Shown: positions 1 to 13,147, counted from the stretch's first letter. The stretch is 64,000 nt of DNA from Cyanophora paradoxa (GCA_004431415.1 QPMI01000165.1:124001-188000); one strand, 5' to 3'. Numbers and translations are program-made. The notes: a model not told the origin generated them from the letters alone.

Positions 1-1
1 G

Positions 2-3000
2 CTGGAGGCGACGCTGGCGCGCATCGACTCGGCCGAGCGCCGCGCCCGCCTCCACTACGGCGCCCTCCTCTCCCGGTCCGCCCCGCCCGCCCCGTTCCGC
101 CCCGCCAGCTCCTAGATCTGGACTCGATTGGCTCTAGACCTGACCTGACCTCCGCTCGCTGCTCTTTCCGTCGCTCACGCTGCCCTCCGGCGCGGCCTCA
201 GCTACCCCCGCGTGCCCCGCATCCTGCGGGCCTACGCGCGCTTCCAGGCGGTTCGCTTCACCCCCACCCCCACCCCCCACCCACCCCCGCCCCTTGCTAC
301 CTGTACCCCCTTCCTAACGCCGGTACCCCCAGGAGGTGCTGAACGACGAGGCGACCGCCCAGAAGCTCTTCGAGCAGGCCGACGAGTGCGAGGCACGTAC
401 CCCCCCTCCCCCCGAAATCCCCCCCCCCCAATAAAGCCCTCCGCAGTTGTTGCTGCTTCTAAAGCCCTAACTAGCATAGAATAACAACAACAACATAGAC
501 TTCTCTAACACAAGATCCTCTTCCGCGCAGGACGAGCGGGAGCGGAAGGCGCACTACTTCGCGGGGGCCGTCCCGGACCCCCTCGCCGGCCTCCCCGTCC
601 CCGCCTACACCGCCCGCGCCGGCGCCGCCGGCGCCGTGGGGCCCGACGGGCAGCTGGAGCTCACGTGGAGCATGTTCGGCGTGCCGGGCGCCCCCGCCGA
701 CCCCGCCGTGCGGCCGCCCTCCACATCCGCTTCATATATCAGATAGATAGCTAAGCCAAGGGTCTTGCCCGTGGGGCAGGACTCGGCGTCGGGGGCGGCG
801 CGGACGTTCCGGGCGGCGGCCGCCTCCGTGGCCGCCGTCACGAACTTCATCTCCCGCGGCATCCGCCGGTGCGCTCGCCCGCCCTCCCGCCCGCCCGCCC
901 GTGCCCGGCCTCTCGAGGCTACGGTCTATCTACGAGAGGGACCGGAGAGGGCCCTGCGGACTGCTCGGCCGGCGCCCGTCTTCCCGCTGATCGAAACCGA
1001 CCGCCCGGACGCGCGCGCGCGCGCAGGGCGGTGGCGCCGGGGGGCGCGGGCGCGGGCTCCAGGTACGAGGAGGCGGGGCGGACGTCGCGCAACAGCTCCA
1101 TCGGCGACGTCGAGCTCGCCGCCCGGTGCGCCCCCCACCCCCTCCAGTCCCTGCGTGGGCATGAGCATGGGCGGGGACCTTTAGTTTCGAGCATTAGCAA
1201 CGCCGCTCGCGCCCTCCCCGCTCCCTCTCGCGATCGGCCCCATCTCTTCTCGCCCTCTTTGAGAGCCGCGCTGCTCTCGCGTCACCGCCTTGACGTTCGG
1301 GGCCCGGCAGGGGCCCGGGGGCCGATCGCGACCGGGGGGACGAGGCGGCCGCCCGCCTCGCCGCCACCATCCAGCGCCTCCAGGTCAGGGTACTCCATTT
1401 GATAAGCTTAGGGATTTGATCTGACTCGCGCGCGAGCAGGCGGGCCCCATACCCGGGGCGGCGCCGCCGCCGGGGCCGTCGGTGTCGAAGCGGAGGGCCG
1501 GCGGCGCCTCCTCGCTCCGCGTCTCCCTCAGCGAGCCTTCGGCCTCCGTCCACGCCCTCTCCCCCGCCGGCCCCCACGGCTCGGCCCCGACAGCCGCGGC
1601 CCGGGCCGAGGCGGAGGCGGAGGTGGTGGACCTGGAGGCGGCAGAGGCGCCCCGGGCGCCCCGGCCCCCGTCCCGCCAGGCCTGGGGCTGGGCCCTCGAG
1701 GTACCCCCCTTCGAAGGGCCCAAAGCCGACGCCGGCGCCGGCGCTTCGGCGGGCGCTGTTCGGCCCTTCTCCGACGACGGCGACGGCGACGGCGACGAGG
1801 GCGCGGGGGTACCCGCCCCTTCTTCCCCGAAGCGGCCGGAGGGCCCGCGGCGCCCGTCCCTCGTCCTCCCCGCCCCGGACGCGGAGCTACAGCTCTCCGA
1901 CGAGGAGCAGGAGGAGGGGGACGAGGAGGGGGAAGACGAGAAGAAAGGAAAGAAGGGGGAGGACGAGGGGGGGGGGGGGAGGAAGAGGCCCACGTGCTCA
2001 TGCGCATCGGGGGCCCCGAGTGCGCTCCGCCCGCGGCCTGCCGCCCATCTCGCTCCCCCTCACGCCTCCCGGGCAGGTTCTTCGATATGCACCCGGCGCC
2101 GGGGCCGGCGCCGGGTCCAGCGAGCGAAGGAGACGCGGAGGCGCCGGCCGCCGGTCCCTCCAGCGGCGGCGGCGGTGGCGGCAAGAAGCTTAAGGCGGCG
2201 GCCACCTCGAAGTGCGCCCCGCCCCGCCCGCCCCGCCCTTTGCCTCGTCCGAGCCGCGCCTGCGCGCAGGGAGGCGGAGGAGGCGGCGGGGGCGCCGGGC
2301 TCGTCGGCGCGGCGTCGCGGGTCGGCCGCGAGCGCCAACGACGACTTCGCGAAGGCGCGCGCGCCGGCCGCGATCCCACTCCTTAAAAAGATAGAAAGTA
2401 TCTTTAAGTCTACATCTAGATTGTAAATCTATATAGCTAGACGGTTATAATTAGACTCTTCATACAAGATATGAGACAGATCAGATCTTCTCTTAAGATG
2501 CAGATCTTGATCTAGACCTCGATCCCGGCCCGCCCCGCCTCGCCCCGCTCGGCGCTGAATCCCGGGGCGGCGGCAGGTGCGGCGGGCGTCGGCGGACGGC
2601 TCGGGCTCGAGCCTCGCCATCCTCGTCGACCTCGCCGCCCCGGGCCCCAGCCAGGTCCGCCCTCCCGTGATTATTACTCCTTGATTGCAAGCGTGGTCCG
2701 CTTCATCCACCGGCTCGCCCTTAAAGACTGCCCCTCCGCCGCCGGCGGCGCCGCGCTAGGGCCGCAGCTTGCCCACACCAGCTTCAGCTCAGGGCTCCTA
2801 GAAGTGTCTCTAGAATTTGCGTTGCGTCCGCCCGCTGACCGCGCTGGCCGGGCCTCGGCCCCGCTCAGGTCTCGGGCACCTTGTCGGCGCCCTCCTCGGG
2901 GGCCCTCCCCCGCGCCGCCCCGCCCCTACCCCTCCCCTCCCGCGTCGGCTCAGGCCCCACCAGCCCCTTCCGGGTACCCCCTCCCATCTTCCCCGCCCCC

Positions 3001-6000
3001 CCCGCCCTCTGAATCCCGTACCCCGCCTCGCTCGCTCGTCCAGTCCCACGCGGGCAGCGACGTGGAGGACGGCGAGCCGGCCCGCAAGCGCAACCTCAGG
3101 CGGTACCCCCCCCCCCCCATCCCCTCACCCACCTCCACTGTTTTCTAACGCCCCTCTCTCTCTTCTGCCTTCGCCCTGCAGGTGGGCGCGGGTGAAGCGG
3201 GCGGTGGGGCGGGCCCGCGGGGCCGGGGCGCACGGTCACGCCGCCTCCATCGCCCGCATGAAGTCCGCCCCGCCCCGCCCCGCCCCCGCAGCTCCGCTAA
3301 ACCTGAGCCTAAGCTGAGCCTGAAGCTAAGAGCTAAGCCAAGCTCAGCTAAGCAGCTAAGCTACCCCTGAAGCTCATCTGACCCCGCGCCGCCTCCCTCG
3401 GCGCAGGTGGGTGGTGGGCGGCGTCCTCTTCGCAGTGGCGGCCCTCGCCGTCGCCGCCTACGCCACCGTCGCCTCCCTCGTCGCCGCCTAGTCCGCCCCG
3501 CCCCGCCCCGGCCCCCAAACTAAAAGCCTTCCTAAAGGAAGCTTGCGATGATAAGAGGCTTCCTAAAAGCTTGAGAAGCTTGTGATTGGAGGCCTCCTAG
3601 AAGCTTAAGGAGCTTGGCGCCGCCCGCGCCGCGGTGGCGGGCGGGGCCCCTCTGACGCGGGCCGGCGGGGCAGCAACGAGCAGCTGGACCGGGTGGGCGA
3701 CTCGGGCTCCCGCCGCGCCTCCGCCGCCCTCCTCGCCCTCCACGCCCAGGCGCGCCCCCGGCCCGGCCCCTCCAGCCGAGCAGAGCAGAGCGGCCTTGAG
3801 CCCCGCGCGCGCAGTCGCTGGCGCTGGCGGGCTCGCAGGCGTGGGACCCCAGCGGCACCCTCGAGGCCGCGTGCGCTGCCGCCCCTCCCCCTCCTGCGCC
3901 AAACGAAGCTTAGCTTAGCAAAGCTGCGCCTCTCAGGGCGCGGGCGGGGCTGCTGGCGGCGGCGGAGGAGCTCGAGCAGCGCCACGTCGGCCTCTACCGC
4001 GCCGGCGCCCGCGTCCCCGAGGCAGGCCCCCGCCCCGCCCCCGCCCGCCCGCCTCGCCTCGCCCGCCCCGCGCGGTTCGGCCGGCCGCCTCCGCTGGGGT
4101 CCCACGCCCGCGGGCCGCCCGCCCGCCCCGAGGACCGCCGAGATCTAGAGGCCCCCCGCCCCGCCCCAAGGCCCGCCCCGAGGACCGAACCGTTCCGCCG
4201 CGCAGGACTCGGCGAATGCGATCCGGACGGAGCAGCTGGTCGACGAGGCCGGCACCCCGGGCCAGGTGACCCGATCCGCCGCACCCGATCCGATCTGATC
4301 TGATCTGATCTGATCTCAGGTGGCGATGCCGCTCTTCACGGCGGGCCTCGCGCTCGTCTCCGCCGCCCGCCGCTTCGCCGAGTCCCCCGCCGACATCGCC
4401 GCCGCCCGCGCCGCCTCCCGCCCCGTCGTCCGCTCGGCCTCCCGACCTCCCCCATCTGAACCTGACCTGTACCCCCCCAGGCGGACCTGTACTTTGTGGA
4501 GGAGAACGGGCCCCGCGTCCTCCACGACGCCTTTGGCGACGCTAGCTCCGCCCTCCAGGGCGGCGCCCAGGTGCGAGGGAGAAGGGGGAGAGGGGAGGCG
4601 GGGGACGTCCGCTAGGCTAGCTGTATACGGCGGGGGACGTCCGCTAGGCTAGCTGTATACGGCGCTAGCTCCGCCCTCCAGGGCGGCGCCCAGGTGCCCC
4701 GCACGAGGGAGAGAGAGGGGGAGGGAGGGGGAGGCGGCGCGCCGGCGCCCCATCCACTGGATGACCAAGACTCTGCTGCTGTATAGAAGCCTCGCTAAAG
4801 CACTGAGGTGAAGAATTCTGTATGACCAAGCCGCCAAGGAGACGGAGCCTCTCCAAACGCTGCCCTACACGGCGCTTGGCCTGCCCCGCCGCTTCAGATC
4901 CGGAGGGGCGCTGGCTGACGGGGGCGGCAGGCGCGGTTCGCGGCGGTGCGGGGCTTCCTCGTCGGCATGTTCGCCTCCGTCACCGCCCTCCTCCTCGTCC
5001 TCGCCGCCTGCTTCTTCCGGTCCGCCCGCCCCCCTCTCTCGAGCCTCCCCTCCGCTGAGGCTCTTTCGGGGCAGGCCGACCGTGGCGCGCGTGCGCCGCG
5101 AGAAGACGGCCGCCATCGGTGCGCGCCCGCGCCCCCGCGCACACGCGCCGACTGCTGAGCGTGGACGTCATCCGATGCTCGAACTAAAGCTGACCGTCGT
5201 CCAAATCCGCTGCGCGCCCCCTGACGCCCGGTACCTCCCCCAGAGCTCTTCCTGGGCATCCCGCGGGCCTCCGTGCGGCACCTCGCCAGGACCCGCCGCT
5301 CCGCCCTCGCCGGTGCCCCCCCGCCCGCCCTCCGCCCTTCGCCGGGGTCGGGCTGAGGCGGCTCAGCCGAAGACTCGGACGAGTCGGGGACGGAGGCCCC
5401 CACCACGGCCCGCGACGACCCCGAAGGTGCGCTTAGGGCCCAGCTTGAGCCAAGTTCTTCTGACCTCAGAGCTCGAGCGAGGGCGAGGCTCACGCTGCGA
5501 GCTCTGAACCGGGAGCCGGCCCCGGGGGCGCAGACCACGAAGCCGAGGACGGGATGTCGCTGCCGCCCCGCGCGGGGCCTTCTCAGGAGCAGGCGCCGGC
5601 GGCGGCGCAGGCGGCGGCGCGGCGGCTCTACCGAGTCACGAGCTCCATCCACCGCGTCACCAGCATCGGCTCCGTCCACAGCGTCTCCAGCGAGGTCCGT
5701 GCACCCCTAGGCCAGGCTGGGCCAGGCTGGGCTGGGTTCGGCCCGGTTCAGCGCCACCGATATCCACCGCGTGGCGCTCGAGGCCATCGATGCCTCGTCG
5801 CGCGCTGTGCACATGCGAGCGGCGCCCGTCGATTGAACCGCGCCCCCTCGTCCCCAGACGTTCCTCGCGGCGCTGGCGCCCCAGGCGCGGAAAAGCAGCG
5901 GCCCCTTGGCCCGCCTCGCCGCCGCCGCCTCCGCCTTCCGCGCCAAGCACAAGGTCCGCCCCGCCCGGCCCACGCACTTGAATTAGATCTGGGGTTCGGC

Positions 6001-8949
6001 GCCGCGCGCGCGCCGATCTCTTGCAATTGCCGCCCGGGTCCCGCCCGCCTGACCTCGCCGGGTCCGGGCCCCAGATCCAGCCGCCCGACTCCCTCACCGT
6101 CCAGTACGGATGTGCGCGCCTCCTCCCGGCCCGCGCGCACGCACGCGCAAGTCAAGCGGATCTAGAGGCCGAACGCCGTTCTCGCTGCGACCGTCAACGT
6201 CCCGCTCTAGATCTAAGAGATCGCGACCTCGCCCCCTCCCATCTGTCTGCCAGAAGCCGTCGAGCTGAACCTACAGCTACAGCTACAGCTTTCCTATCCG
6301 TCTGCCTCTAGCTGACGTCGCGGGGTGCAGCGGCCTTCTTCCTCCTCTTCTGCCTCTACCTCGTGTGGTTCGCCGTCGGCCTCGTCCTCACCGCCTCCTC
6401 CGGTGCCCGCCCCGCCCCCGCCCCCGCGCCCCCCCTCCCGCCCCGCGCCGTCATGGCGGGCCTCCGCTCCGCTCCGCTCGGGAGTTAGTTAGCCCTTCGC
6501 CCGCTCCCCCGCGCCTCCTCAGCGACCGCGGCGCCCCTGTAAGCACCGAAACACCCATCCCTCGCCGCCTCCTCCGGCCCCCCCAAAACTTTTCCTGCCC
6601 CCGAGGGGCAGTGCAGCCTCGGGTCGCGGGGGAGGGGGTAAACGTACGCGTTCTAGAAAGGTTTCGTCCCCCCTTGGCCAATAGGGGCGTCGTTCTTGCA
6701 CGATCGGCCAATAGGATTTCGAGGCCCCAAAGAATCCATCCCCCCCTATACCGCCGCAGAAGTGTGAAAAGTAGGACCTCGTGTCGTTACCCTCGCTCCG
6801 CTCGGGTCGACCCGAGGCTGACCTCTCTCGCCCCCAATTCCCCCCCCCTCCCCCTCCCCCTCCCCTCCTCCCCGCCCCCTTCTCTGATCGAGCCGGCGCC
6901 GCCGCGGTGCAGAGACGTTCATCGCGGAGCGGAACTACGTCGGGCTGCTCCGCAGCGCCCCCGTCCGCGTCCTCTTCCACGCCCGCGAGGTGCCCTTTTC
7001 CGCTTAGGCTTCCCTCGCTTGGCGCTTTCTTTCGTGCTTCCCGGCCCACGCCCGCGCCCGCGAGGGCCCCCCCTTTCTATGCTTTGTCACAAGAGACGCC
7101 TAGGAAGCATCCTTTGTCGCTTCGATCTCTTCCACGCCTCCTTCCAGACTTTAATTCCGCTCTTTTTCTTCCTCGTCTTCGCCCTCCGACCTGAACTAAC
7201 TCGCCGGCCGGCCCCGCCCACAGATGGCGGCGCACCCGTGGGACGCGGCGCGCCACCGCGCCTACCTCCAGGCCGCCCTCGAGCAGGCCCGCCCCCTTTC
7301 TGGCCACGAAGCTGAAGCTCGCACTTCTTCGAGGCGGCGGGCTTCAGCGCGGGCGGCGCTGACGGCGAATCCGGGCGCAGATGACGATGGCGCACGACGC
7401 GCTGCTCTTCGGGAACGCCACGCTCCGCCTCGCCGGCATCGTCACGCACCGCTACGAGCCCACCGACGCGTCCGCCCGCGCCCCGCCCCGGCCCCGCCCC
7501 GCCCCCTTCTCGGCGGCCTCAAATTTGGGTTCCTTGAGCGGGCGGGCGCCCAACTCCCGCGGCGCCCCTAGGCATTTAATTCACCGGCCTCTCAAATGCA
7601 ACCGCGAGGTCTAGACGGGCGATCGTCGACGCCGGCTCAGCTTGAGCCCGCTCGCGCTCGCGCGCGCAGGCTGCTGTTCGGGGCGGGGTGCTTCGCGGAG
7701 CCGGCGGTGCTGTGCGGGGCGGCGGGGACGAGCGTCTACCGCGAGGGCCTCGAGGCCCTCTTCCTCCGCTACGCCGCCGCCGCCGCCCGCCTCGCCAACG
7801 CCGCCCCCGTGCGCCGCGCCCCCGCCGGCACCCTGGCCTCCTCCCCGCTTGCCTTGGCTTTCTTTATCTTGGCTTCGCTACCTAAGTTCAAGTTCAAGCT
7901 TTAGCTTGGTCTGATAGTTTAGGTTCCGATTGGTCTGGGCGGTTATCGGACCCTAGGACCCCTTAAGCTTGCGCTCGGGCTTCGGAGCCCGGCCAGGCGG
8001 CTACATAAGCCGCTCAGCCTGGCCCCTTAAGCTTACTCATAGCGCTCCTTAAGCCAGGAGCCTAGCGTTCTGGGGCTTGGTCCCGGGCTCTGGCTCAGTC
8101 GGCTGCACGAGCCGCCTGGCACTGACCTCGCCTCCCCCCGGACCCGGCAGGGGAGCGTGGCGCCCGGGGACCGGGCCCTGGCGTTCCTGGAGGAGGCGAA
8201 CGGGGGCGCGCTGCAGCCGGGGCTCCTGCGCCTCGCGGCCCTCTTCGAGGGGGAGAGCCGGGGCCGCCTCGAGACGTTCACCTCCCTCATGGCCATCCTC
8301 TTCGCCGCCGTCGTCCTCCTCCTCGCCCTCGAGTGCGGCCCGGCCCCGAGCTCCTACCAGGCTAAATTAGATGGAATTGGAAAAGGGTACAGAAACCGTA
8401 TCACTAGTATAACGGGTATTACTCTTATGCGCGACCCCCGAGTAAATTCAATCGGGTATCGCTATGGAGGAACTAGTACTGGAATCACTCTTATGCGCGC
8501 GACCCCCTAATTTAATTTAAACTGACGCGGGCCGGGGCGGCGGGGGCGCAGGTACGCGCTGGTCTTCCGGCGCCTCATCGAGCGCCTCTCCGACGAGGCC
8601 CGCCGCACCGTGTTCATGTGCGCCTGGCGGGGAGAGGAGGCTAGGCCTGGGGGGGTAGATGCGGCGAGCTCGGGTCCGGTCTGGGTCGCCGGGGGCTGCC
8701 GCGCGCGGCCCCGAGGGCCCGGCTCCACGCTCTTTCTTTCGGCTCACGAAGCCCCCGCCGGCAGGTTCCTGATGCTGCCGGCGGAGGTCATCGAGGCCTC
8801 CGAGGTCCGCCTTCTCTCTCTCTCTCTTCCAAATCTCCGCCGGGCTGGGCCGCGCGCGCCCCTGACGCGGGCCCCCCGCTGCGCCCCCGACCCCGCAGAG
8901 CATCAAGGCGCACCTGGCGGGGCTCGCGAGCACCGCCGCCGCCGAGTAG
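2..8949 (+). CDS. TmcB-like multi-pass membrane protein, many exons, 5' end outside window
   Basis: The exons read as one protein of the tiny-macrocysts (TmcB) family, large membrane proteins of protists whose biochemical role is poorly known. Diagnostic pieces are YPRVPRILRAYARFQ followed by EVLNDEATAQKLFEQADE (up to 392), the order 'YP..P.LLR.Y.RF.EEV.ND...A...YAEAD' expected of the family. Hydrophobic helices follow at about 3410-3490, 4930-5020, 6315-6400 and 8270-8340. An acidic, low-complexity stretch lies at 1482-1985. The last exon, 8899-8949, ends in SIKAHLAGLASTAAAE and a TAG stop. Two introns can be placed exactly, 248-332 and 393-530, and both start with GC and end with AG. Other exon borders are approximate. 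Seen: exons and helices. Known: family order. Inferred: that all exons to 8949 form one gene. Confidence 0.75.
4541..4697. repeat. Duplicated exon end plus 32-bp tandem repeat inside the TmcB-like gene
   Basis: A 34-bp stretch including an exon 3' end and its splice-donor region (4541-4574, starting gctagctccgccc) recurs at 4664-4697. Between them a 32-bp unit is repeated twice in tandem (4597-4628, 4629-4660). The second exon end offers an alternative donor 123 bp downstream. Confidence 0.85.
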
Positions 8950-10648
8950 GCCCCGCCCCGGGCGCCGTCCCGCCCCGGCCCCGGCCCGCGTGCCCGAATG
9001 TGCATATACACTTTAATTTCTACACTTTCTTCACATCGGGGGGCGAGAGGGATGCACGAGATACAGCGGGGTACCGGGCGGTGGTAGGAGGGTACCTGGG
9101 CGGGGCGGGGCGGCGGGACTGGTGAAGCTGCGGTGTAGGGCGAGCTTGCCGCGCTTCGAATGATCAGGGTTAACAGTCCTTACGGCGGGTATGCGCGACG
9201 ATCATATGATCAGGGCCGCGAATCTCGGAATGATCGCGCGTCGAACGATCACGCTCTCCTCGGAACGCATTAATATTAGGTAACAGATACCATTGAATTT
9301 TCCTTTCTCGAGCTAAGGATCTCTAGATCTAGATATGATCGATCATCGGATATCGATCGAATCTTGGGGCTCGATTTTCCCGGGTCCTTTCTGTCGTGAG
9401 GGCCGCCGGGCTCGCTGCATGCGCACCAGCGACGTTAATTATTTAACTGACATCAATTAATGTCCATCTCTTTATCATCTTTAGATCACCTCCTGCACGC
9501 ACATAGGATCAGGATCATATATATATACATACGTGCACGTGTAAACGTAAATTCTAGCGGATGCACGACAATGCGCATGCATGCGCAAATGTTAGTGTCA
9601 GCAACTCGAGATACCGATTGTCGACGTCATTCACGGCAGCTGCAACTGCTGTATTTATACGTGTTTAAATTCCAGCTAGTATTAGCTGTAGTGCGCGGGC
9701 TGCAATTCTGTTAACCTGGCGGCAAAAATAGGCAGTCGAGCGAGAGCGAGTCGGAAGTAGAGGGCCCGGGGGGGAACGAGACGCGTACGGCAGAGGACCC
9801 ATTTCCCGGGCCGAAAGGGGGTATGCGCAGCCGGGGGTGGTGGTGGCGGTGGCGGTGGTGGTGGTGGTGTACGCCGGCCTCGCTGCGGTTCAATAGACGT
9901 AACCCCGCCCGCCCTCGGAGTCTCCGCTCGGCCTATTCAGTGGTGGGCGGGTACTAGCGGGGCGCGAGTGGGGCGAGGGGGGTACACGCAAAGTGACCCG
10001 TACGACGGGACACCGATTAATCGGGGTCCTGGGGCGCAGGTGAGGAGGAGGGAGGAGACGGAGTGAGGAGGAGGCGGGGTGGCGGAGTGGCGGCAAGGGA
10101 GGGCGGAGGACTGCGAGACATTTCACTTCCAGGGCTCATGAAGGATGGCGGAGTTGATCAAAGGGTGGGTGCGCGGGTCTGGTTACGGCTATCACCGAAA
10201 ACCATGGCTCCCCCACTCAGGCGAACCTCCCATATTGAGCGACCCATGGCCGGCACCTAGCTAGCACCTTCGGCTAGATAGATGACCGGTCGGAAGGGCA
10301 CGTCACGAAGAACATTCAATGATTGATACATGTGCCGTGGTGTATCAATGCGACGTCCACTTTTGCAAAAAAAAAGCAAAGTGACCCTTACGCGTCTGGG
10401 AGGGCAGAAGAGCCTGTCAGCATACTCTGCGCATGATCCTTTTTCTTCTTTTTCATGGATTTCCATCTTCTCTCGCTTCTCTTCATTTGCTTCCAATAAT
10501 CGGTATCCCCTCTACCCAAAAGCTTCCCCCCCCGCCCCCCCCCCCCCTCCCCCCCCGGACCCCTGCAGGGGCAGCTGCAGGCATGCAATTGCAGTTGCAT
10601 GTGGAGCCCGGCAGGCAAGGCAAGGCCCCGTCGCCGGACGATCGCCGG
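8950..10648. other. Intergenic region with simple repeats, no gene seen
   Basis: This 1.7 kb has clearly lower GC than its surroundings, especially 9120-9720. It holds a short TA-rich run near 9515, a GGT/GGC trinucleotide run at about 9835-9869, and a poly-C tract at about 10528-10555. Short open frames here have no recognisable domain or splice context. It lies between the 3' ends of two convergent genes. Confidence 0.6.
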
Positions 10649-11720
10649 TCATGATCCAGATGCATATGCGGCGCCTGCAGCTGCGAAGGTCGCGGCGGGG
10701 AGGGCGGGGCCGGGGCCGGGGGGGCCGGGGCGGGCGGGGAGGGCGGCGAGGGCCTCGATCTCGACGAGGTAGTCGGGGTGGCCGAGCCCCTGCACCACCA
10801 CCAGCGTGTTCGCTGCCCCCGCGCGCGCCCTCCCCTCAGCGATATCGATCGCGACCTGGATCTGAATTGGGTCTAAATTGGGTCCGCGGGCTCGCCTGGG
10901 AAGGGGTTGGGGTCGCCGTTGGCGGCCCGCACGCGCCCGAAGAGGCCGTCCCGCACGGCCCCCACCGGCGTCCGCCACGCCCTGCGCGCCGCGTGGGCCC
11001 CCACCGGCCGCGCAGGCCGCGCCGCGCCGGCCTCGCATCTCACCAGTGGGTGATGTAGGTGCGGGTCATGAACACGTCCGCGAGGGTCGCCCCGTAGTGC
11101 CCCAGCACCCGCTCGATGTTCTGCGAGGAGGGTCGACGTTTGAGCAGACCGGCGCAGAACTGACTCTTGGAACATTCCTGACGGCGAGATCTATTCTAGA
11201 TGAAGATCTAGATTGATATCTAGATCTCGAGCCTCCGAGGCATGGAGAGCACTGCTCGGGGCCGCACGCGCACCCGGAAGCACTGCTCGGCCTGGAGAGC
11301 GGCGTCGCCCCTCCCGACGAGCTCGCCGCCTTCGTCGCACCCGACCTGCGCCCGGCCGCGCCCCGCGTTCGAATTCATGGCGCGCAGTGGGGGGCGGGGC
11401 GGGAGGGGGATGGGGGGGGGGGGAGGGGGGGGGGGCGGGTTGAGGGGAGCGCGGGCCTGGCCGGAGAGGTACAGCGTGTTGCCGTGCCGCGCTCTGCTCG
11501 AGCCGTCAGCGCACACATGCGCGCACGCCGCGCGGCTGCAGCTGCGTACACGTGGGAAAAGTTCGCCTGGGGCTTGTGGACGCCCGGAGGGTGGAAGACG
11601 CGCTCGATGTCGCCGCGGATCGGGTACTGGGATTGAACTGCGGCCGCGGCGGCCGAGGACGATGCCGCGGCCCCGGGCGCCGGCGCGGTCTCCGGATGCA
11701 TATGTCGATCCGCGGCGCTT
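10649..11720 (-). CDS. RidA/YjgF-family enamine (imine) deaminase-like protein, about five exons
   Basis: Exons on the minus strand give, in order, IERVFHPPGVHKPQANFSH, GNTLYLSGQ, VGCDEGGELVGRGDAALQ, NIERVLGHYG, FMTRTYITHW and GHPDYLVEIEALAAL, ending at the TGA at 10649. This is the RidA order: an SGQ strand, 'Q..Q.F.NI..VL...GA...DV' in the middle and 'PD.LVEIEA.A' at the end. Members hydrolyse reactive 2-aminoacrylate-type intermediates. The intron after GNTLYLSGQ appears to begin with GC. The catalytic Arg normally sits just before the last strands and is not placed with certainty here. The first exon and start codon are uncertain, and the C-terminal tail is Pro/Ala-rich. Confidence 0.72.
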
Positions 11721-12116
11721 AGTAGCGACGCGACGGCGCCCGCGAGCGTATGCTGCCGCTCCTGCGCGTACTCCTCGAGCCGAGCGTACACGTCTGCGCG
11801 TGCGCGTGCGTCCGGTCAGTGCGAAGCGCGCAACGAGTCGCGGCCCTTCGCGGACCGGCTGGGAGCTCGACGGTTCTTGCCTCCATTCAAGACGTAGCTC
11901 AGTCGGCCGCAGCTCCGGCCTGATAAGAAGCTGAAGCCTCAGAAGCCTCGTCTGAAGCCAACCTTGGCGGGTACAGCACACTCGAACACGCGGAGCGATT
12001 CGTGAGCTCGCAGCCCAGACCCATTCCAGGCAGAGAATTGCCTTACGAGCGCTGTACTGAAGCTCTCCAGCGCCGCCTGAACGCAGCAGCCTCCGAAAAG
12101 TTCATCCTAGCGGGCG
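11721..12116. promoter_or_regulatory. Probable divergent upstream region between RidA-like gene and proline-rich membrane gene
   Basis: About 400 bp lie between the presumed first exon of the minus-strand RidA-like gene and the ATG at 12117. No domain-bearing frame is seen. Part may be RidA 5' exon or leader. No TATA box or other motif stands out. Confidence 0.35.
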
Positions 12117-13147
12117 ATGATGGAGGCTGACCAGCCGGCGGCCGCCCAAGGCGGAGCAACCGAGCCAGCGCTTCCAAGAGCACCACAACCGTCGGCATCA
12201 GACCCCAGTACGGCGACAGCCGCTCACGCGCCAGCTCCGCCAAGCCCGGGCCGTCAGCACGCATCACCTGCAGCAGCGGGGCCCTCGAGCTCCAATCCAT
12301 ACCCTTCAGATCCATCAGCGAGCACGAGCAAAGCGGAGACTCGCACCGCGGGGCAGGCGGTGAGCCGATGCCGCACGCGCTGGCACCGGAAGTTTCAGCG
12401 CGCGAATTTAGTTCCTCGCTGCAAGGAATTGCGCTCACAAATGAGCTTCTTGCGCTCTTGGCTGAGGTGCTCTTCGCCGCGCAGGCCGTTCTGCCTCCGG
12501 CAATGCCTGCCGCGTACGGCTTCCCTCAGCAGTTCCCGGGGCTCCCAGGCCCGTACGCCGCCACGCCGGCGTACGCCGTTCAAGGCCTGCCCCCGGGGTA
12601 CCCCCCGCCCTACCCCTATGCGGCATACCCTCCGGGGTACGGCCCCGCTCCTGGGGCGGGCTACTCGGGCCCCGTCATGGGCGTGCCAGTCATGGCCACG
12701 CCCGCGCCCCACACGCAGTACATGGTGCGTCGTACCCTCCCGAATTCCAAGTGCTCCCGTCGAGGGCGCCGAGCCGCCGGGCAGGGTTCAATGTCCCACG
12801 GCGTCGATCAGCGGGGTCCCCTCGACTGCTGTGCCCTCTCCATATTCATCCTGGGATTCATCTTTCCCATCGTCTGGTGGTACCCGCCTCTCACGCTGTA
12901 CCCCCCTCCCTCCGCCCCCCTCCCGACGCGACCGTTCCCCCAGCGGCGGGTTCGCGTTCATCCGTTCCCCCGTCAAGACGACCCGCGTCCTCGGCCTCAT
13001 CAGGTGAGCGAGCGAGCGATCCCCCGCGTTCCCGGCCCCGGCCCCGTACCCCCCAGCGACCGGGCCGGCCGCAGCGTGACGTTCTTGGGCCTGTACGCGA
13101 TTGTGCTTTTCGTCCTCATCGGAGTGGCGAACAGCCGGGACAGGTAG
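12117..13147 (+). CDS. Proline/tyrosine/glycine-rich protein with two C-terminal membrane helices, five exons
   Basis: Exons 12117-12359, 12485-12724, 12785-12879, 12944-13003 and 13057-13147 join in frame to a 242-residue protein. All four introns (12360-12484, 12725-12784, 12880-12943, 13004-13056) are GT-AG. The N-terminal ~150 residues are Ala/Ser/Pro-rich and then rich in PGYPPPYPY-type repeats. After a Cys pair (LDCCALS) come two hydrophobic segments (IFILGFIFPIVW and VTFLGLYAIVLFVLIG) separated by GGFAFIRSPVKTTRVLGLI. The layout resembles small tail-anchored proteins with a proline-rich cytosolic arm, but no family is recognised. The exon model is strong because every junction preserves frame. 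Confidence 0.8.

Noticed and set aside
212..2426. Long low-complexity frames on both strands at the left end
   Set aside because: GC-rich shadows spanning introns of the TmcB-like gene; exon reading with homology explains the region better.
9000..10650. Origin or telomere in the AT-richer gap
   Set aside because: Only simple repeats are seen; no telomere repeat, iteron or palindrome cluster.
12043..12438. Minus-strand 131-codon frame
   Set aside because: Overlaps the well-supported first exon and intron of the five-exon gene at 12117, whose junctions all keep frame.
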